From the IMG/VR virus record IMGVR_UViG_3300050026_000261, positions 1 to 64,000 of that record: 64,000 bases of DNA; one strand, 5' to 3'. The notes below the pieces were generated by a model. It was not told the origin of the DNA, ran no database searches, and was given only the letters and a program-made list of their open reading frames with translations. Both the position numbers and the translations under genes were made by a program. This stretch comes from a virus. This document shows positions 24,212-32,498 of this stretch, in pieces (within the stretch, counting starts at the first letter, position 1; each line of letters starts with the position of its first letter).

Positions 24212-25356
24212 TGGCTACACTTCCACTTTCGGACATTGTACAGATATCGGTGCAGGTCAATCCCTCTACGCCGATTCTAGCCGGGTTCAACAAGGGATTG
24301 ATTGTCGGGCCTAGTACGATCATCAGCACGGCTACCCGAACCAAGAGATATGCGAATCTGGCGGCGATGTATGCGGATGGGTTCAGGAACACAATGCCGG
24401 AGTACAATGCCGCCGCGCTATATTTCTCGCAGACCCCGACACCTCAGCAGGTAGTGATTGGGTGCTACTCCTCTGGAACAGATGCCAACCTGGCTGCAGC
24501 AGTTACCGCTTGCCGGGCTTCGGACTCCAGCTGGTACGCCTGCACGTGCTGCAACACAACCATAGCAGATTGTGCAGATGCAGACATCCTGGCGGTAGCG
24601 GCTGTTATTGAGGCCGCAGCGCCTCTGTCTTGTTATTTCGCCACCACAAACACTGCGGCGGTATTGGTAGGGACAGGAGGCAATCTTGGTCTCGCCCTTC
24701 AGGGATTGGGGTACCGAAGGACGTTTTTGCAGTATTCGGCTTATATCGACGCGGCTGCGGCAATCATGGGCTACGCAATGGGCGCAAATCTACAGGCTCC
24801 CGGTTCTGCGTTTACCCTATTCGGCAAATCAGAGATCGGGGTCACGCCGGACGCTCTGACAGAAGGCAATCTCGGTGTGCTCCAGGGACAGAACACAAAC
24901 TATTACATCAACCGCGCCAACACCTACAATCTGTTGGAGCAGGGAAAAATGGTTGGCGGACTATGGTTTGACCTTCTTCTCGGTTTGGACATTCTCGTGA
25001 CTAACATTCAGACCTCGATCATGTCGCTCCTGACCAGCTTGCCGAAGATTCCGTTGACGGATGGCGGGGTCGCCTTACTCGTCAACGCCTGTGCCAACGC
25101 CTGCCAACAGTTGGGGCCTAATGGCGGGACAAGCTTCCTAGGGCCGAAAGTATGGACGGCTACCGGCATCACAGTGGGATCGACGAGCGTCAACACAGGG
25201 GATATGCTTCCTGCGGGCTATAAGATTCTCGCAGCTCCCGTAAGTTCACTCACCTCTCTACAGACGGCAGCCCGGCAGGCACCGGCTATTGTCGTGGCCT
25301 GTACCCCGGCAGGAGCGGTACAGAACGTGTCAATCTCGATTGTAGCGAATAGTTAG
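24211..25356 (+). CDS. Contractile tail sheath protein (DUF3383)
   Basis: Protein of 381 residues matching the DUF3383 sheath family: ISVQVNPSTPILAGFNKGLIVG, AAALYFSQTPTPQQVVIG, GYRRTFLQYSA, NYYINRANTYNLLEQGKM and a C-terminal beta-strand domain. It establishes a contractile tail. It is followed by the tube gene. Seven cysteines around residues 93-145 (CRASDSSWYACTCCNTT) are unusual for a sheath and could bind metal or crosslink. Confidence 0.88.
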   Translation: MATLPLSDIVQISVQVNPSTPILAGFNKGLIVGPSTIISTATRTKRYANLAAMYADGFRNTMPEYNAAALYFSQTPTPQQVVIGCYSSGTDANLAAAVTACRASDSSWYACTCCNTTIADCADADILAVAAVIEAAAPLSCYFATTNTAAVLVGTGGNLGLALQGLGYRRTFLQYSAYIDAAAAIMGYAMGANLQAPGSAFTLFGKSEIGVTPDALTEGNLGVLQGQNTNYYINRANTYNLLEQGKMVGGLWFDLLLGLDILVTNIQTSIMSLLTSLPKIPLTDGGVALLVNACANACQQLGPNGGTSFLGPKVWTATGITVGSTSVNTGDMLPAGYKILAAPVSSLTSLQTAARQAPAIVVACTPAGAVQNVSISIVANS

Positions 25357-25367
25357 GGGGGCCGACA

Positions 25368-25796
25368 ATGCAAATCTATTCCTTTCAGGATTTAAACGTG
25401 GTCATTCAGCACCCGGCCTTGGGGCAACTCGTTCTCAATGGCCAGGGCATAGGGACCATTACTTTCACTCCGACAACGGATAGGACGGTTGTGGATACTG
25501 CTGCAGACGGCAATATTATGATGAGTGCAGTGGCCGGGAACAGCGCTACAGTATCAATTGCCATTCAGCAGACCAGTTCTCTACAGGCCTTCCTGTTGCA
25601 GTGGTGGAACTACCTCGTTGGAGCAACGAAGGATCAGTGGGGGCTCGCTTCCCTGACCGCTCATTCTAATGTGATGGGGACTCAGATTAACTGTACGGGT
25701 CTGGCGCCACAGAAACCAGCAGAGAGACCTTTCAGCGCCCAGGGGCAGAACGTGACATGGACGCTCGTCGCTGCTGACATGCAGCAAGTTTCATAG
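25368..25796 (+). CDS. Tail tube protein
   Basis: Protein of 142 residues with the DUF3277-type tube pattern: SFQDLNVVIQHPALGQLVLNG, RTVVDTAADGNIMMS, SGNSATVSIAIQQTS-like core and NVTWTLVAADMQQ. Tube hexamers stack inside the sheath. ATG 25368 behind GGGGGG. Gene order sheath, tube, chaperone is canonical. Confidence 0.85.
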   Translation: MQIYSFQDLNVVIQHPALGQLVLNGQGIGTITFTPTTDRTVVDTAADGNIMMSAVAGNSATVSIAIQQTSSLQAFLLQWWNYLVGATKDQWGLASLTAHSNVMGTQINCTGLAPQKPAERPFSAQGQNVTWTLVAADMQQVS

Positions 25797-25806
25797 GAGG
25801 TAAATT

Positions 25807-26262
25807 ATGAACGAGGTTAGGCCTAGGTTTAAGGATGTAGAAATAAGCGGCAGGAACTTTAGGCTTAGAAAGTTTCCTGCCCAGACTGGCGGCTATGTCG
25901 CAATCAAGGTAGCAGGGATTTTAGCCCCGATGTTTGACCTGATTGCTTCGAATCAGGGTATTGAAATCGGTCAGGTGATAGCGCCGATGCTTAGTGCCCT
26001 ATCGAAGCTGACGGAAGCAGACTTCATGGATATTCAATCGAAATCCTTGCGGATCTGTTTCGAGCTGTTACAAGGCGGCGAGACGCAGGTTTTAAACCAG
26101 GAGGGAACCTTCGGCGTGATCGGGCTGGATGATGATGCCACGATCTGCATGGCCTTGATGGTCCATGCCTTAATTTTTAACCTCTCATCTTTTTTTCAAG
26201 GAAACCCCCTGACATCACTGCTCGGGGGACTGAATATGAGCTTGCCAGGTGCTCAAACGTAG
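25807..26262 (+). CDS. Tail assembly chaperone, upstream (G-type) product
   Basis: Protein of 151 residues between tube and tape measure, the position of tail assembly chaperones. It has FRLRKFPAQTGGYVAIKV, helical acidic middle and an F-rich end LIFNLSSFF. Near its end it contains two slippery heptamers, after which a second open frame continues. It would bind the tape measure during tail assembly. ATG 25807 behind AGGAGG. Confidence 0.85.
   Translation: MNEVRPRFKDVEISGRNFRLRKFPAQTGGYVAIKVAGILAPMFDLIASNQGIEIGQVIAPMLSALSKLTEADFMDIQSKSLRICFELLQGGETQVLNQEGTFGVIGLDDDATICMALMVHALIFNLSSFFQGNPLTSLLGGLNMSLPGAQT
26190..26208 (+). promoter_or_regulatory. Programmed -1 frameshift site, two candidate heptamers
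   Basis: In the chaperone frame, T TTT TTT (26190-26196) and A AAC CCC (26202-26208) both fit X XXY YYZ. The -1 frame is open from 26181 to 26423 while the zero frame stops at 26262, so slippage at either site gives the long chaperone. Confidence 0.75.
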
Positions 26263-26423
26263 ATGAGACATTGTTCGCTCCCGTGATGGCAGGGCACTGG
26301 AAACAGTGTCAACTCTGGAATGGTGATTATGACCTCGATGATTTGCTGGACATCCTGGAGGCAATGAGTGTTAAAGCGGAAAACGAATGGCGCAGCTATC
26401 TGTCGTCGAAAGGGGGAGCCTGA
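26190..26423 (+). CDS. Tail assembly chaperone, frameshift (T) extension
   Basis: Open -1 frame encoding about 75 residues after the slip: APVMAGHWKQCQLWNGDYDL, then DLLDILEAMSVKAENEWR. The compact W...LW.G.Y pattern and the position are those of the downstream half of phage tail chaperone pairs. There is no ribosome site before its internal GTG 26283 or ATG 26286, supporting expression only as a fusion. It ends TGATG, overlapping the tape measure start. Confidence 0.78.
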   Translation, partial: FFSRKPPDITARGTEYELARCSNVDETLFAPVMAGHWKQCQLWNGDYDLDDLLDILEAMSVKAENEWRSYLSSKGGA

Positions 26424-27913
26424 TGCCGGGGATCGATGTAATACGGGAATATCTCGTTTCGCTCGGTTTTGACACTGACCAGGCATCCCTCGGCAAAGCC
26501 CAAGGCGCTCTCACCCAGATGGCGAAGTCTGTTAATAGTTTCAGTAGTTCGCTTGAGGGCTTGGCGATAGTCGGGGGAGTCATTGCAGCTATTGGTGGGC
26601 TGGCGGCAGTATTTGAGCAACTGACACTTGGCGTTGCTGGTGCTACAATTAAAAATCAAGAATTTAGCCGGCAGATGTGGATGGACTACGATACAGCAGT
26701 GGCTTTCAAATCTTCATTAGATAGTTTAGGCGTTTCTATCCAAGATTTATATCTATCTCCTACTTTGATGAACGCATTTATCCAGTTTCGTCAGTTAGCA
26801 CAACAAATGAAAACTCCCGCTGATTTCCAAAGCACCATGGATAATCTTCAACAGATCACATTTCAGTTTGATGAGTTCAAATTAGAGGCAAGTTATGCGA
26901 TCCAGTGGATTGGGTATGCTTTGGCGAAAGACTTATCCGGACCTTTGGGAGATTTCCAAGACGGGTTAAAAAAGCTAAATACTTGGATTATCACAACGAT
27001 GCCTGTGTGGGCAAAAAAAATAGCTGACTTCATAGTAAATATAATAAAAGTGTTCAAAGATATCTACACCGCAGGCAAGGATTTCGTTGACTGGTGGGAC
27101 AATCTCGGATCGAAGTGGCAGCATGCCATCGAAATATCTACCGGCCTCGTAATCGGGATCATGGCGATTGGCAAGGCTATCACAATCGTCATGGGGATCA
27201 TGGCCGCCATGGCGGATGCTAATTTACCCCTGTTGGCAATATCTGCCGCTATCCTTGCGATTATCCTTCTGATACAGGATTTTATGACTTACCAGAACGG
27301 CGGTCAGAGTGCGCTGGGTGGACTTTGGGCATGGATTGACAAGATGGCAAGCAGCCCAGAGATCGCGCAATTGAAACAGAGTTTCGATGATTTTAAGCAG
27401 TCTTTAGAAAGCGTCTTCGGCGCATTCGGCGATGTTATAACAGCGATAGCAAATCTCCTGGGAACAGGATCGGGGATGGTCAGTTGGGGACAGTTATTTA
27501 AGGGTATCATAGATGCCCTTACAAGCTCCTTGAAGGCTCTAGCCGGTGAGCTTAATACTGTCTCTGGTTTGATACAGGGTATTACTGGTGTTGCAACCGG
27601 GAATCAGGCAGATATAAACGCTGGGCAAACAGCCGTCCAGAAAGGGATCGGTCAGGTGTTGCCCGGTTCGACCACAGGTGCTCCATTGTGGCAAACGATG
27701 TTGGAATATGCTTTCGGCGGTCCCAGCCTTGGATCATCGGGATTGATCAATCAATTATTCAGTTCTCCGCCAAGTGGTGCGAAGACGACAACAATAACCC
27801 TGCAACCCACTTACAACATAAATGGTGCGCAGGCACCTAAAAGCGTGGCAGACGAGATCCAGGGAAATAACATAAGTTTGATCATGCGGGGGACGCAGGG
27901 GATGGTGTTCTAA
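26423..27913 (+). CDS. Tape measure protein
   Basis: Protein of 496 residues. The N-terminus VIREYLVSLGFDTDQASLGKA is typical of tape measures. Hydrophobic helices follow at about 45-75 (VGGVIAAIGGLAAV), 240-265 (LVIGIMAIGKAITIVMGIM) and 270-295, then amphipathic helices and a Gly/Thr C-terminus. The length sets tail length; 496 residues implies a fairly short tail. ATG 26423 overlaps the frameshift stop (TGATG) and follows AAGGGGGAG. Confidence 0.85.
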   Translation: MPGIDVIREYLVSLGFDTDQASLGKAQGALTQMAKSVNSFSSSLEGLAIVGGVIAAIGGLAAVFEQLTLGVAGATIKNQEFSRQMWMDYDTAVAFKSSLDSLGVSIQDLYLSPTLMNAFIQFRQLAQQMKTPADFQSTMDNLQQITFQFDEFKLEASYAIQWIGYALAKDLSGPLGDFQDGLKKLNTWIITTMPVWAKKIADFIVNIIKVFKDIYTAGKDFVDWWDNLGSKWQHAIEISTGLVIGIMAIGKAITIVMGIMAAMADANLPLLAISAAILAIILLIQDFMTYQNGGQSALGGLWAWIDKMASSPEIAQLKQSFDDFKQSLESVFGAFGDVITAIANLLGTGSGMVSWGQLFKGIIDALTSSLKALAGELNTVSGLIQGITGVATGNQADINAGQTAVQKGIGQVLPGSTTGAPLWQTMLEYAFGGPSLGSSGLINQLFSSPPSGAKTTTITLQPTYNINGAQAPKSVADEIQGNNISLIMRGTQGMVF

Positions 27914-28557
27914 TGTCCATCGTTTACTATAACGGCACATCGGTTCCATCCACTACTCCCCCGCTAAGCGAGATCGGGCAACAATTATTATATGTGAAAA
28001 ATAACATCGGCGGCCTCTTTTTCGACGCATTCCTGAAATTAACCCATACCTCTTCATTAACGATCACACAGCACCCGGTCGAAACGGGCGCCGCTATTTC
28101 AGATCACAGTTATATCATGCCAACCACTCTGGTCTGTGATATCGGGGTTTCAGATGTTGGAACGTCGATTGTCCCGGGACAGTTCGGGGGGCAGACAACT
28201 CTTGCTGGTCTGGCTGGGCCAATTGGGGAACCCCAATCCCGATCCGTCAACGCATTCCAGGCATTACTGGCGTTACAACAGAGTCGCGTCCCTGTCCAGG
28301 TCACTACTCGGCTGAACTTGTATAACAATATGCTCATTCAAAGCATCGTGACTTCAGAGGACAACACCACGGCGCATGCCTGGAAAGCGACGGTCACTAT
28401 GCAGGAGATTTTCGTTGCTGTGGTACAGACGGTGAAGGTCTCTTCGCAGCCGCAGGTTACGGATTCAACGGTAAAAGGGGTAGTACAACCAGCGGCATTG
28501 ACACCTGCGAACGCAGGCGCAAAAAGTTTGATTATGGCAATCTATAATGCGCTGTAG
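27913..28557 (+). CDS. Dit-like baseplate/tail adaptor protein
   Basis: Protein of 214 residues with LTITQHPVETGAAISDHSYI and NAFQALLALQQSRVPVQVTT. This is the pattern of the Dit-like N-terminal domain in contractile phages that links the tube to the baseplate hub. It overlaps the tape measure by one base (TAATG). Next structural gene is the plug at 29660, interrupted by a cargo gene. Confidence 0.8.
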   Translation: MSIVYYNGTSVPSTTPPLSEIGQQLLYVKNNIGGLFFDAFLKLTHTSSLTITQHPVETGAAISDHSYIMPTTLVCDIGVSDVGTSIVPGQFGGQTTLAGLAGPIGEPQSRSVNAFQALLALQQSRVPVQVTTRLNLYNNMLIQSIVTSEDNTTAHAWKATVTMQEIFVAVVQTVKVSSQPQVTDSTVKGVVQPAALTPANAGAKSLIMAIYNAL

Positions 28558-28585
28558 AATAAGTGCCAAATTTGCAGGAAAATAG

Positions 28586-28622
28586 ATCCCTCCGTGGAGT
28601 ATAATACTCTCCAAGGGGGGAT
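28586..28622 (+). promoter_or_regulatory. Promoter inside near-perfect 37-bp palindrome
   Basis: TATAAT (28600-28605) is centred in GAGTAT-A-ATACTC (28597-28609), itself flanked by ATCCCTCC (28586-28593) and GGGGGGAT (28615-28622), which pair with one G-T. The -10 is therefore buried in an operator-like palindrome just before the cargo gene at 28627. Confidence 0.6.
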
Positions 28623-28626
28623 TGGG

Positions 28627-29592
28627 ATGGATAAGGAGCAAAAACCTAAACGAAAAGGTCTTCCGATATGGCTTTGGATTATTATTGGTTTTTTTGTGCT
28701 GGCTATTATTGGCAGCATAAGCAACAGGAATGCTCCTTCGACACCTACAACAGAACCAAGCTCGGTTAGCCCTCAACAATCAAGTGCTCCAATACCACCA
28801 CCAACAATACCACCACCAACAATACCACCTGTTCAAGTATCAGCCACAACTTTGACAGCCGATTATGTAAATAATCAATTTGCGGCGGATGAAGAATATA
28901 AAGGTAAGATTTTAGATGTATCGGGTACTGTATCTGATATAGATAGAGATATATTTGGGAATCCATTTATAGAATTTTACACTGGCCAGGGTATGGAAAA
29001 TGCTCTTTTTACTTTTTCTAATAATAATGCTGCTTCTTTAGCTAAAATTAGTGTTGGTGAGCCATTAACTATTCAGGCCACATGCAAAGGTAAATCGGGC
29101 ACTGCAGTGGATATGGAAGATTGTAGCATTATCCCAAACGGGCAAGAATCAACACAAGCATCTGCTACTCCAACTGTTCAGCCTCCAACTCCAATAGTGC
29201 AAAGTCAAGCGATTCAGAGTAATAATGATGTAGTTGCTGCCGGAGAGACTGCTAATACGATTACAGGATTGACACTTAATCAGCAGTATTCTGAGCTTTA
29301 TAATTATCTTGATCCAGATGATCAAGCTACGACTTCTCAGCAAGAGTTTATTACTTCTCAGCAAACCCCAGGGTATGTGTCTGGGAGTTATACTTACAGT
29401 ATAGATTATGCAGATATTGTAATGGTGCCTACATGGGCTGATAAAGGAACTGGGAATACATATAATAATGTTGCGAAAGTGCCGGTTACATGGGCTGGAA
29501 AGACTAGCGGTAAGTCAGTAACATTAATAATGCATTTGATTAAAGCTTCTGATGGAACATGGAGAACGTTTTTGGATTGGCCAGCGCAATAA
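28627..29592 (+). CDS. Membrane-anchored OB-fold cargo protein
   Basis: Protein of 321 residues. A basic head then one transmembrane helix at about 12-32 (LPIWLWIIIGFFVLAIIG) anchors it with the bulk outside. A Pro/Ser/Thr linker with PPPTIPPPTIPP follows. Residues about 85-160 fit the tRNA_anti-like OB fold (YKGKILDVSGTVSDI, ALFTFSN, LTIQATCKGKSG). A second linker and a C-terminal alpha-beta domain (YSELYNYLDPDDQATTSQQ, WRTFLDW) complete it. More AT-rich than its neighbours, with own promoter and terminator, so a moron. Superinfection exclusion or host modification is a guess. Confidence 0.8.
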   Translation: MDKEQKPKRKGLPIWLWIIIGFFVLAIIGSISNRNAPSTPTTEPSSVSPQQSSAPIPPPTIPPPTIPPVQVSATTLTADYVNNQFAADEEYKGKILDVSGTVSDIDRDIFGNPFIEFYTGQGMENALFTFSNNNAASLAKISVGEPLTIQATCKGKSGTAVDMEDCSIIPNGQESTQASATPTVQPPTPIVQSQAIQSNNDVVAAGETANTITGLTLNQQYSELYNYLDPDDQATTSQQEFITSQQTPGYVSGSYTYSIDYADIVMVPTWADKGTGNTYNNVAKVPVTWAGKTSGKSVTLIMHLIKASDGTWRTFLDWPAQ

Positions 29593-29619
29593 AACGATTG
29601 ATGTGATGCCTAATGGAAG

Positions 29620-29645
29620 AAGCTCCTTTCGGGGCTTTTTTTTAT
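29620..29645 (+). terminator. Rho-independent terminator
   Basis: AGCTCC (29621-29626) pairs with GGGGCT (29631-29636) around TTTC, then a run of eight T. It closes the OB-fold cassette. Confidence 0.8.
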
Positions 29646-29659
29646 TTGGAGGTGGCTTC

Positions 29660-30001
29660 GTGGCAGTTTACAGTGTCATACCGCTTGACAATAGTCCAAA
29701 CCAGCAATTAACAGTTACAATTCCTATAAATAATCAAAATATCACTTTGAACCTGGCTATATCCTGGAATGCCCAAGCGCAATATTGGGTGATGACGATA
29801 AAAGATAGGAATAATAACATAATTCTTGATGGTGTTCCCCTTCTCTGCGGGCAACCTCCCGCCCAGGATCTTCTAGGACAGTACGCGTACCTCAATCTTG
29901 GATCGGTCTTTATCGTCAACACTGGTAATGCAGTGCTTGACAGCCCAAACGACCAGACTCTCGGATCGGATTTCATCATGATTTGGGGCGACTCATTATA
30001 G
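29660..30001 (+). CDS. Baseplate plug protein
   Basis: Protein of 113 residues with SVIPLDNSPNQQLTVTIP, WVMTIKD and LDGVPLLCGQ, the phage baseplate plug family found before the hub gene. It closes the baseplate centre. GTG 29660 follows TGGAGGTGGC; the frame is open upstream to 29552 but through a terminator. Confidence 0.85.
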   Translation: MAVYSVIPLDNSPNQQLTVTIPINNQNITLNLAISWNAQAQYWVMTIKDRNNNIILDGVPLLCGQPPAQDLLGQYAYLNLGSVFIVNTGNAVLDSPNDQTLGSDFIMIWGDSL

Positions 30002-30014
30002 AGGGTGATCAACC

Positions 30015-31520
30015 ATGTCCATCCAAGACTGTGCCACAGCAGCAGCAAACACTTTTCCTTCATCCATCCAGGAAATAATGGTCGAGATTGCCGGCGCTGA
30101 ATCGTCCTGGGTCAATAACTGCCCCGGGGATTTCGGGCTAACAGATGGGCCGCAAGCATCAGATGGATCGACATCCTGGGGTTTGTGGCAAATCAACTCG
30201 ATCAATAGTGACATTCTACAGAACTTTACAGGATCATCAGATCCTGATACATGGCAACAGTGGTGCTACGATCCCAACAACAACGCCCAGGCCGCCCTGC
30301 AAATTTATAACAATCCGCAAGGCCTGGGCAACTGGAGCACCTATACATCAGGGGCATACCTCAACTTCACAACTGATGCCCAGAATGCCCTGAGCGGTTG
30401 CCCTACGACAAACCTAACCTCTAACAATGCTTTCACCGGCACCGGCACAGAGAATATCACACTGCCGACCACCAACTACAACATAGTCGCCGGGACTCAG
30501 GCTCAGGGCGATGTTCTGTACGGGCGGAAATACAGAGTATTAATCCTGAACCCCAATGGTCCTGCCATTACAGGCACCGCGGGAGGATCAGCTATTACTC
30601 AGGCAGCGGGAGCAGACACAGCAACCGCTGGGCAGTCTCTCACATCACAGATAACGCCCACCACGGCCCTGGATGTTTCGCAACTCCATTGCGTTTTTAG
30701 TTGCGTTTCGACGATGATGATTCAGCCATTATGGAGCATCTGCACTATCTATAATCTTAGCCCGGAAACAGAAAATACGATCATCATGGAAGGCTTTCAG
30801 ATCATCATTGAGGCTGGCTATGAAGGTTCGCAGTACGGTCAGATATACCAGGGGAATATCGTCCAATGTATCCGGGACAAGCCCGATGGGGCGACTTATA
30901 CTCTTACTTTAGTTTCAATGGATGCCCAGGAATTTCAGACTTATGGCACGGTGATCGGGACTCTGACCAGGGGTGCAAACAGCAGGGCGCAGATTGGCTA
31001 TGTGGCCTCGGCTTGCTCTGTACCTACGCCTATTGGAAAATTGACGCCCGATCTATCAACAACCGGATTGACCCGGGGCAAGGTATTTTTCGGAATGGCT
31101 AGCGATTATTTGAGGCAGATCGCTCAGTCGGAAAATGCAACCTATTATTTGGAAGACGGGAATGTGAATATTGTCAAGGTAACGGATCTGCCGACTGATG
31201 AAGTTATCGATCTCACACCAAATACCGGGCTTATTGGGGTACCGGCGCAATCTGAATACGGGGCGACCATTAAGATGTTGATGAATCCAAAGGTGAAGAT
31301 AGGTACAATGGTGCATGTGAATAATAGTTTGATCAGGAACGAGCAGTATGCGCAGGGTCAGGCGATCTATGCTTTGGATAACGATGGCCTATATCGTGCA
31401 ATCAAGAAAACTTTTACAGGTGATACACGCGGTACTGATTGGTACACGGAGATAGAAACTGTAACCCAAACAGGAATCGCACCTTCGATGATTACGAGTG
31501 GTGGTCAAAGTCCCTACTAG
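30015..31520 (+). CDS. Baseplate hub protein with N-terminal lysozyme-like domain
   Basis: Protein of 501 residues. Residues 10-125 form a transglycosylase/lysozyme-like domain: VEIAGAESSW with the catalytic Glu, SWGLWQINS, then NAQAALQIY. It would cut peptidoglycan during injection. Residues about 165-500 form the hub (gp27-like): YGRKYRVLI, QLHCVFSC, GFQIIIEAGYEGSQYGQIYQG, DYLRQIAQSENATYYLEDG, MLMNPKVKIGTMVHV. The fusion places a wall hydrolase at the spike base, in a different arrangement from T4 gp5-gp27. Confidence 0.85.
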   Translation: MSIQDCATAAANTFPSSIQEIMVEIAGAESSWVNNCPGDFGLTDGPQASDGSTSWGLWQINSINSDILQNFTGSSDPDTWQQWCYDPNNNAQAALQIYNNPQGLGNWSTYTSGAYLNFTTDAQNALSGCPTTNLTSNNAFTGTGTENITLPTTNYNIVAGTQAQGDVLYGRKYRVLILNPNGPAITGTAGGSAITQAAGADTATAGQSLTSQITPTTALDVSQLHCVFSCVSTMMIQPLWSICTIYNLSPETENTIIMEGFQIIIEAGYEGSQYGQIYQGNIVQCIRDKPDGATYTLTLVSMDAQEFQTYGTVIGTLTRGANSRAQIGYVASACSVPTPIGKLTPDLSTTGLTRGKVFFGMASDYLRQIAQSENATYYLEDGNVNIVKVTDLPTDEVIDLTPNTGLIGVPAQSEYGATIKMLMNPKVKIGTMVHVNNSLIRNEQYAQGQAIYALDNDGLYRAIKKTFTGDTRGTDWYTEIETVTQTGIAPSMITSGGQSPY

Positions 31521-31529
31521 GAGGTCCCC

Positions 31530-32135
31530 ATGCTAACTATAGGCGAACGCATCACGAATGATAAGACCCCCAGCGAATTCTACCTCCGGCAGCAGGATAA
31601 AACAAAAGTTGACATCAAAGTTGCCACTCCTGGTATCATTCAATCCTTTGATCCGGTGGAGCAGACAGTCACGGTGCAACCGGCCATCAGGGAGAGGGTC
31701 CGTGATCAATACGGTAACCTCTCATATGTGAATCTGCCTTTACTGGTGGATGTGCCAGTTCACTGGCCCAGGGCGGGTGGTCTAGTTCTCACTTTCCCTA
31801 TTGTCCAAGGCGATGAATGCCTTGTTATTTTTGGTGATAACTGCATGGATGCATGGTGGAGTTATGGGGACATCCAGAACCCCATTGAAAAAAGAAGGCA
31901 TGACCTGTCGGACGGTTACGCCATTGTGGGGTTGACATCGCAGCATAATCCCATTTTGAACTACAGCACTACATCTGCACAATTAAGAACCGAGGATGGT
32001 CTGACGAGCATCTCAATAGCACCAGGCGTGATCAACCTGAATGCCACAACGGTCAACATAAACGGGATTAGCATGGCGGCTCATTACCATGATGCGCCTG
32101 CAGGCGGTGGCAATACGTCAGGACCGGAGGGCTAA
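31530..32135 (+). CDS. Baseplate spike, Gp138-like, with HxH tip
   Basis: Protein of 201 residues. The OB-fold spike domain has VATPGIIQSFDPVEQTVTVQP, LPLLVDVPVHWPRAGG and VQGDECLVIFGD. The C-terminus has VINLNATTVNINGIS beta-helix repeats then AHYHDAP. The His-x-His pair is the iron-binding tip motif of phage membrane-piercing spikes. It follows the hub directly. ATG start behind AGGAGG. Confidence 0.9.
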   Translation: MLTIGERITNDKTPSEFYLRQQDKTKVDIKVATPGIIQSFDPVEQTVTVQPAIRERVRDQYGNLSYVNLPLLVDVPVHWPRAGGLVLTFPIVQGDECLVIFGDNCMDAWWSYGDIQNPIEKRRHDLSDGYAIVGLTSQHNPILNYSTTSAQLRTEDGLTSISIAPGVINLNATTVNINGISMAAHYHDAPAGGGNTSGPEG

Positions 32136-32137
32136 AT

Positions 32138-32494
32138 ATGAAATACCGCAAACTCGACCCGCAAGGGGATTTTTCATTTGGCTCCGGCCTTCAAGATTTC
32201 TACCAGGGGACAGATGCCATCGGGCAAGCAATATATACCGGACTCAAATTATTGCAAAATGAGTGGTGGGAAAATACTGCATTAGGTCTGCCGCTTTTCC
32301 AGATTATCTTACAGCCCGGCATCTCACAGGCCGCCAAGGACAGCGTTATTCGCAACCAGATTCTAAGTACTCAGGGAGTTACCTCGATGCAAAGTTTTGC
32401 CAGTGTCTACAACTCCGCGACCAGGAGCTACGCAGTATCCGCTGTTGCTAATACTGAGACGGGCAATACAGTGACCATTCAGGAAAGTTGGTGA
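32138..32494 (+). CDS. Baseplate wedge protein, gp25/DUF2634-like
   Basis: Protein of 118 residues with FSFGSGLQDFYQGTDAIGQAIYTGLKLLQNEWW and IRNQILSTQGVTSMQSF, the small gpW/gp25-type wedge protein that starts sheath assembly. It lies between spike and J-like protein, its standard place. Confidence 0.85.
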   Translation: MKYRKLDPQGDFSFGSGLQDFYQGTDAIGQAIYTGLKLLQNEWWENTALGLPLFQIILQPGISQAAKDSVIRNQILSTQGVTSMQSFASVYNSATRSYAVSAVANTETGNTVTIQESW

Positions 32495-32498
32495 TCTC

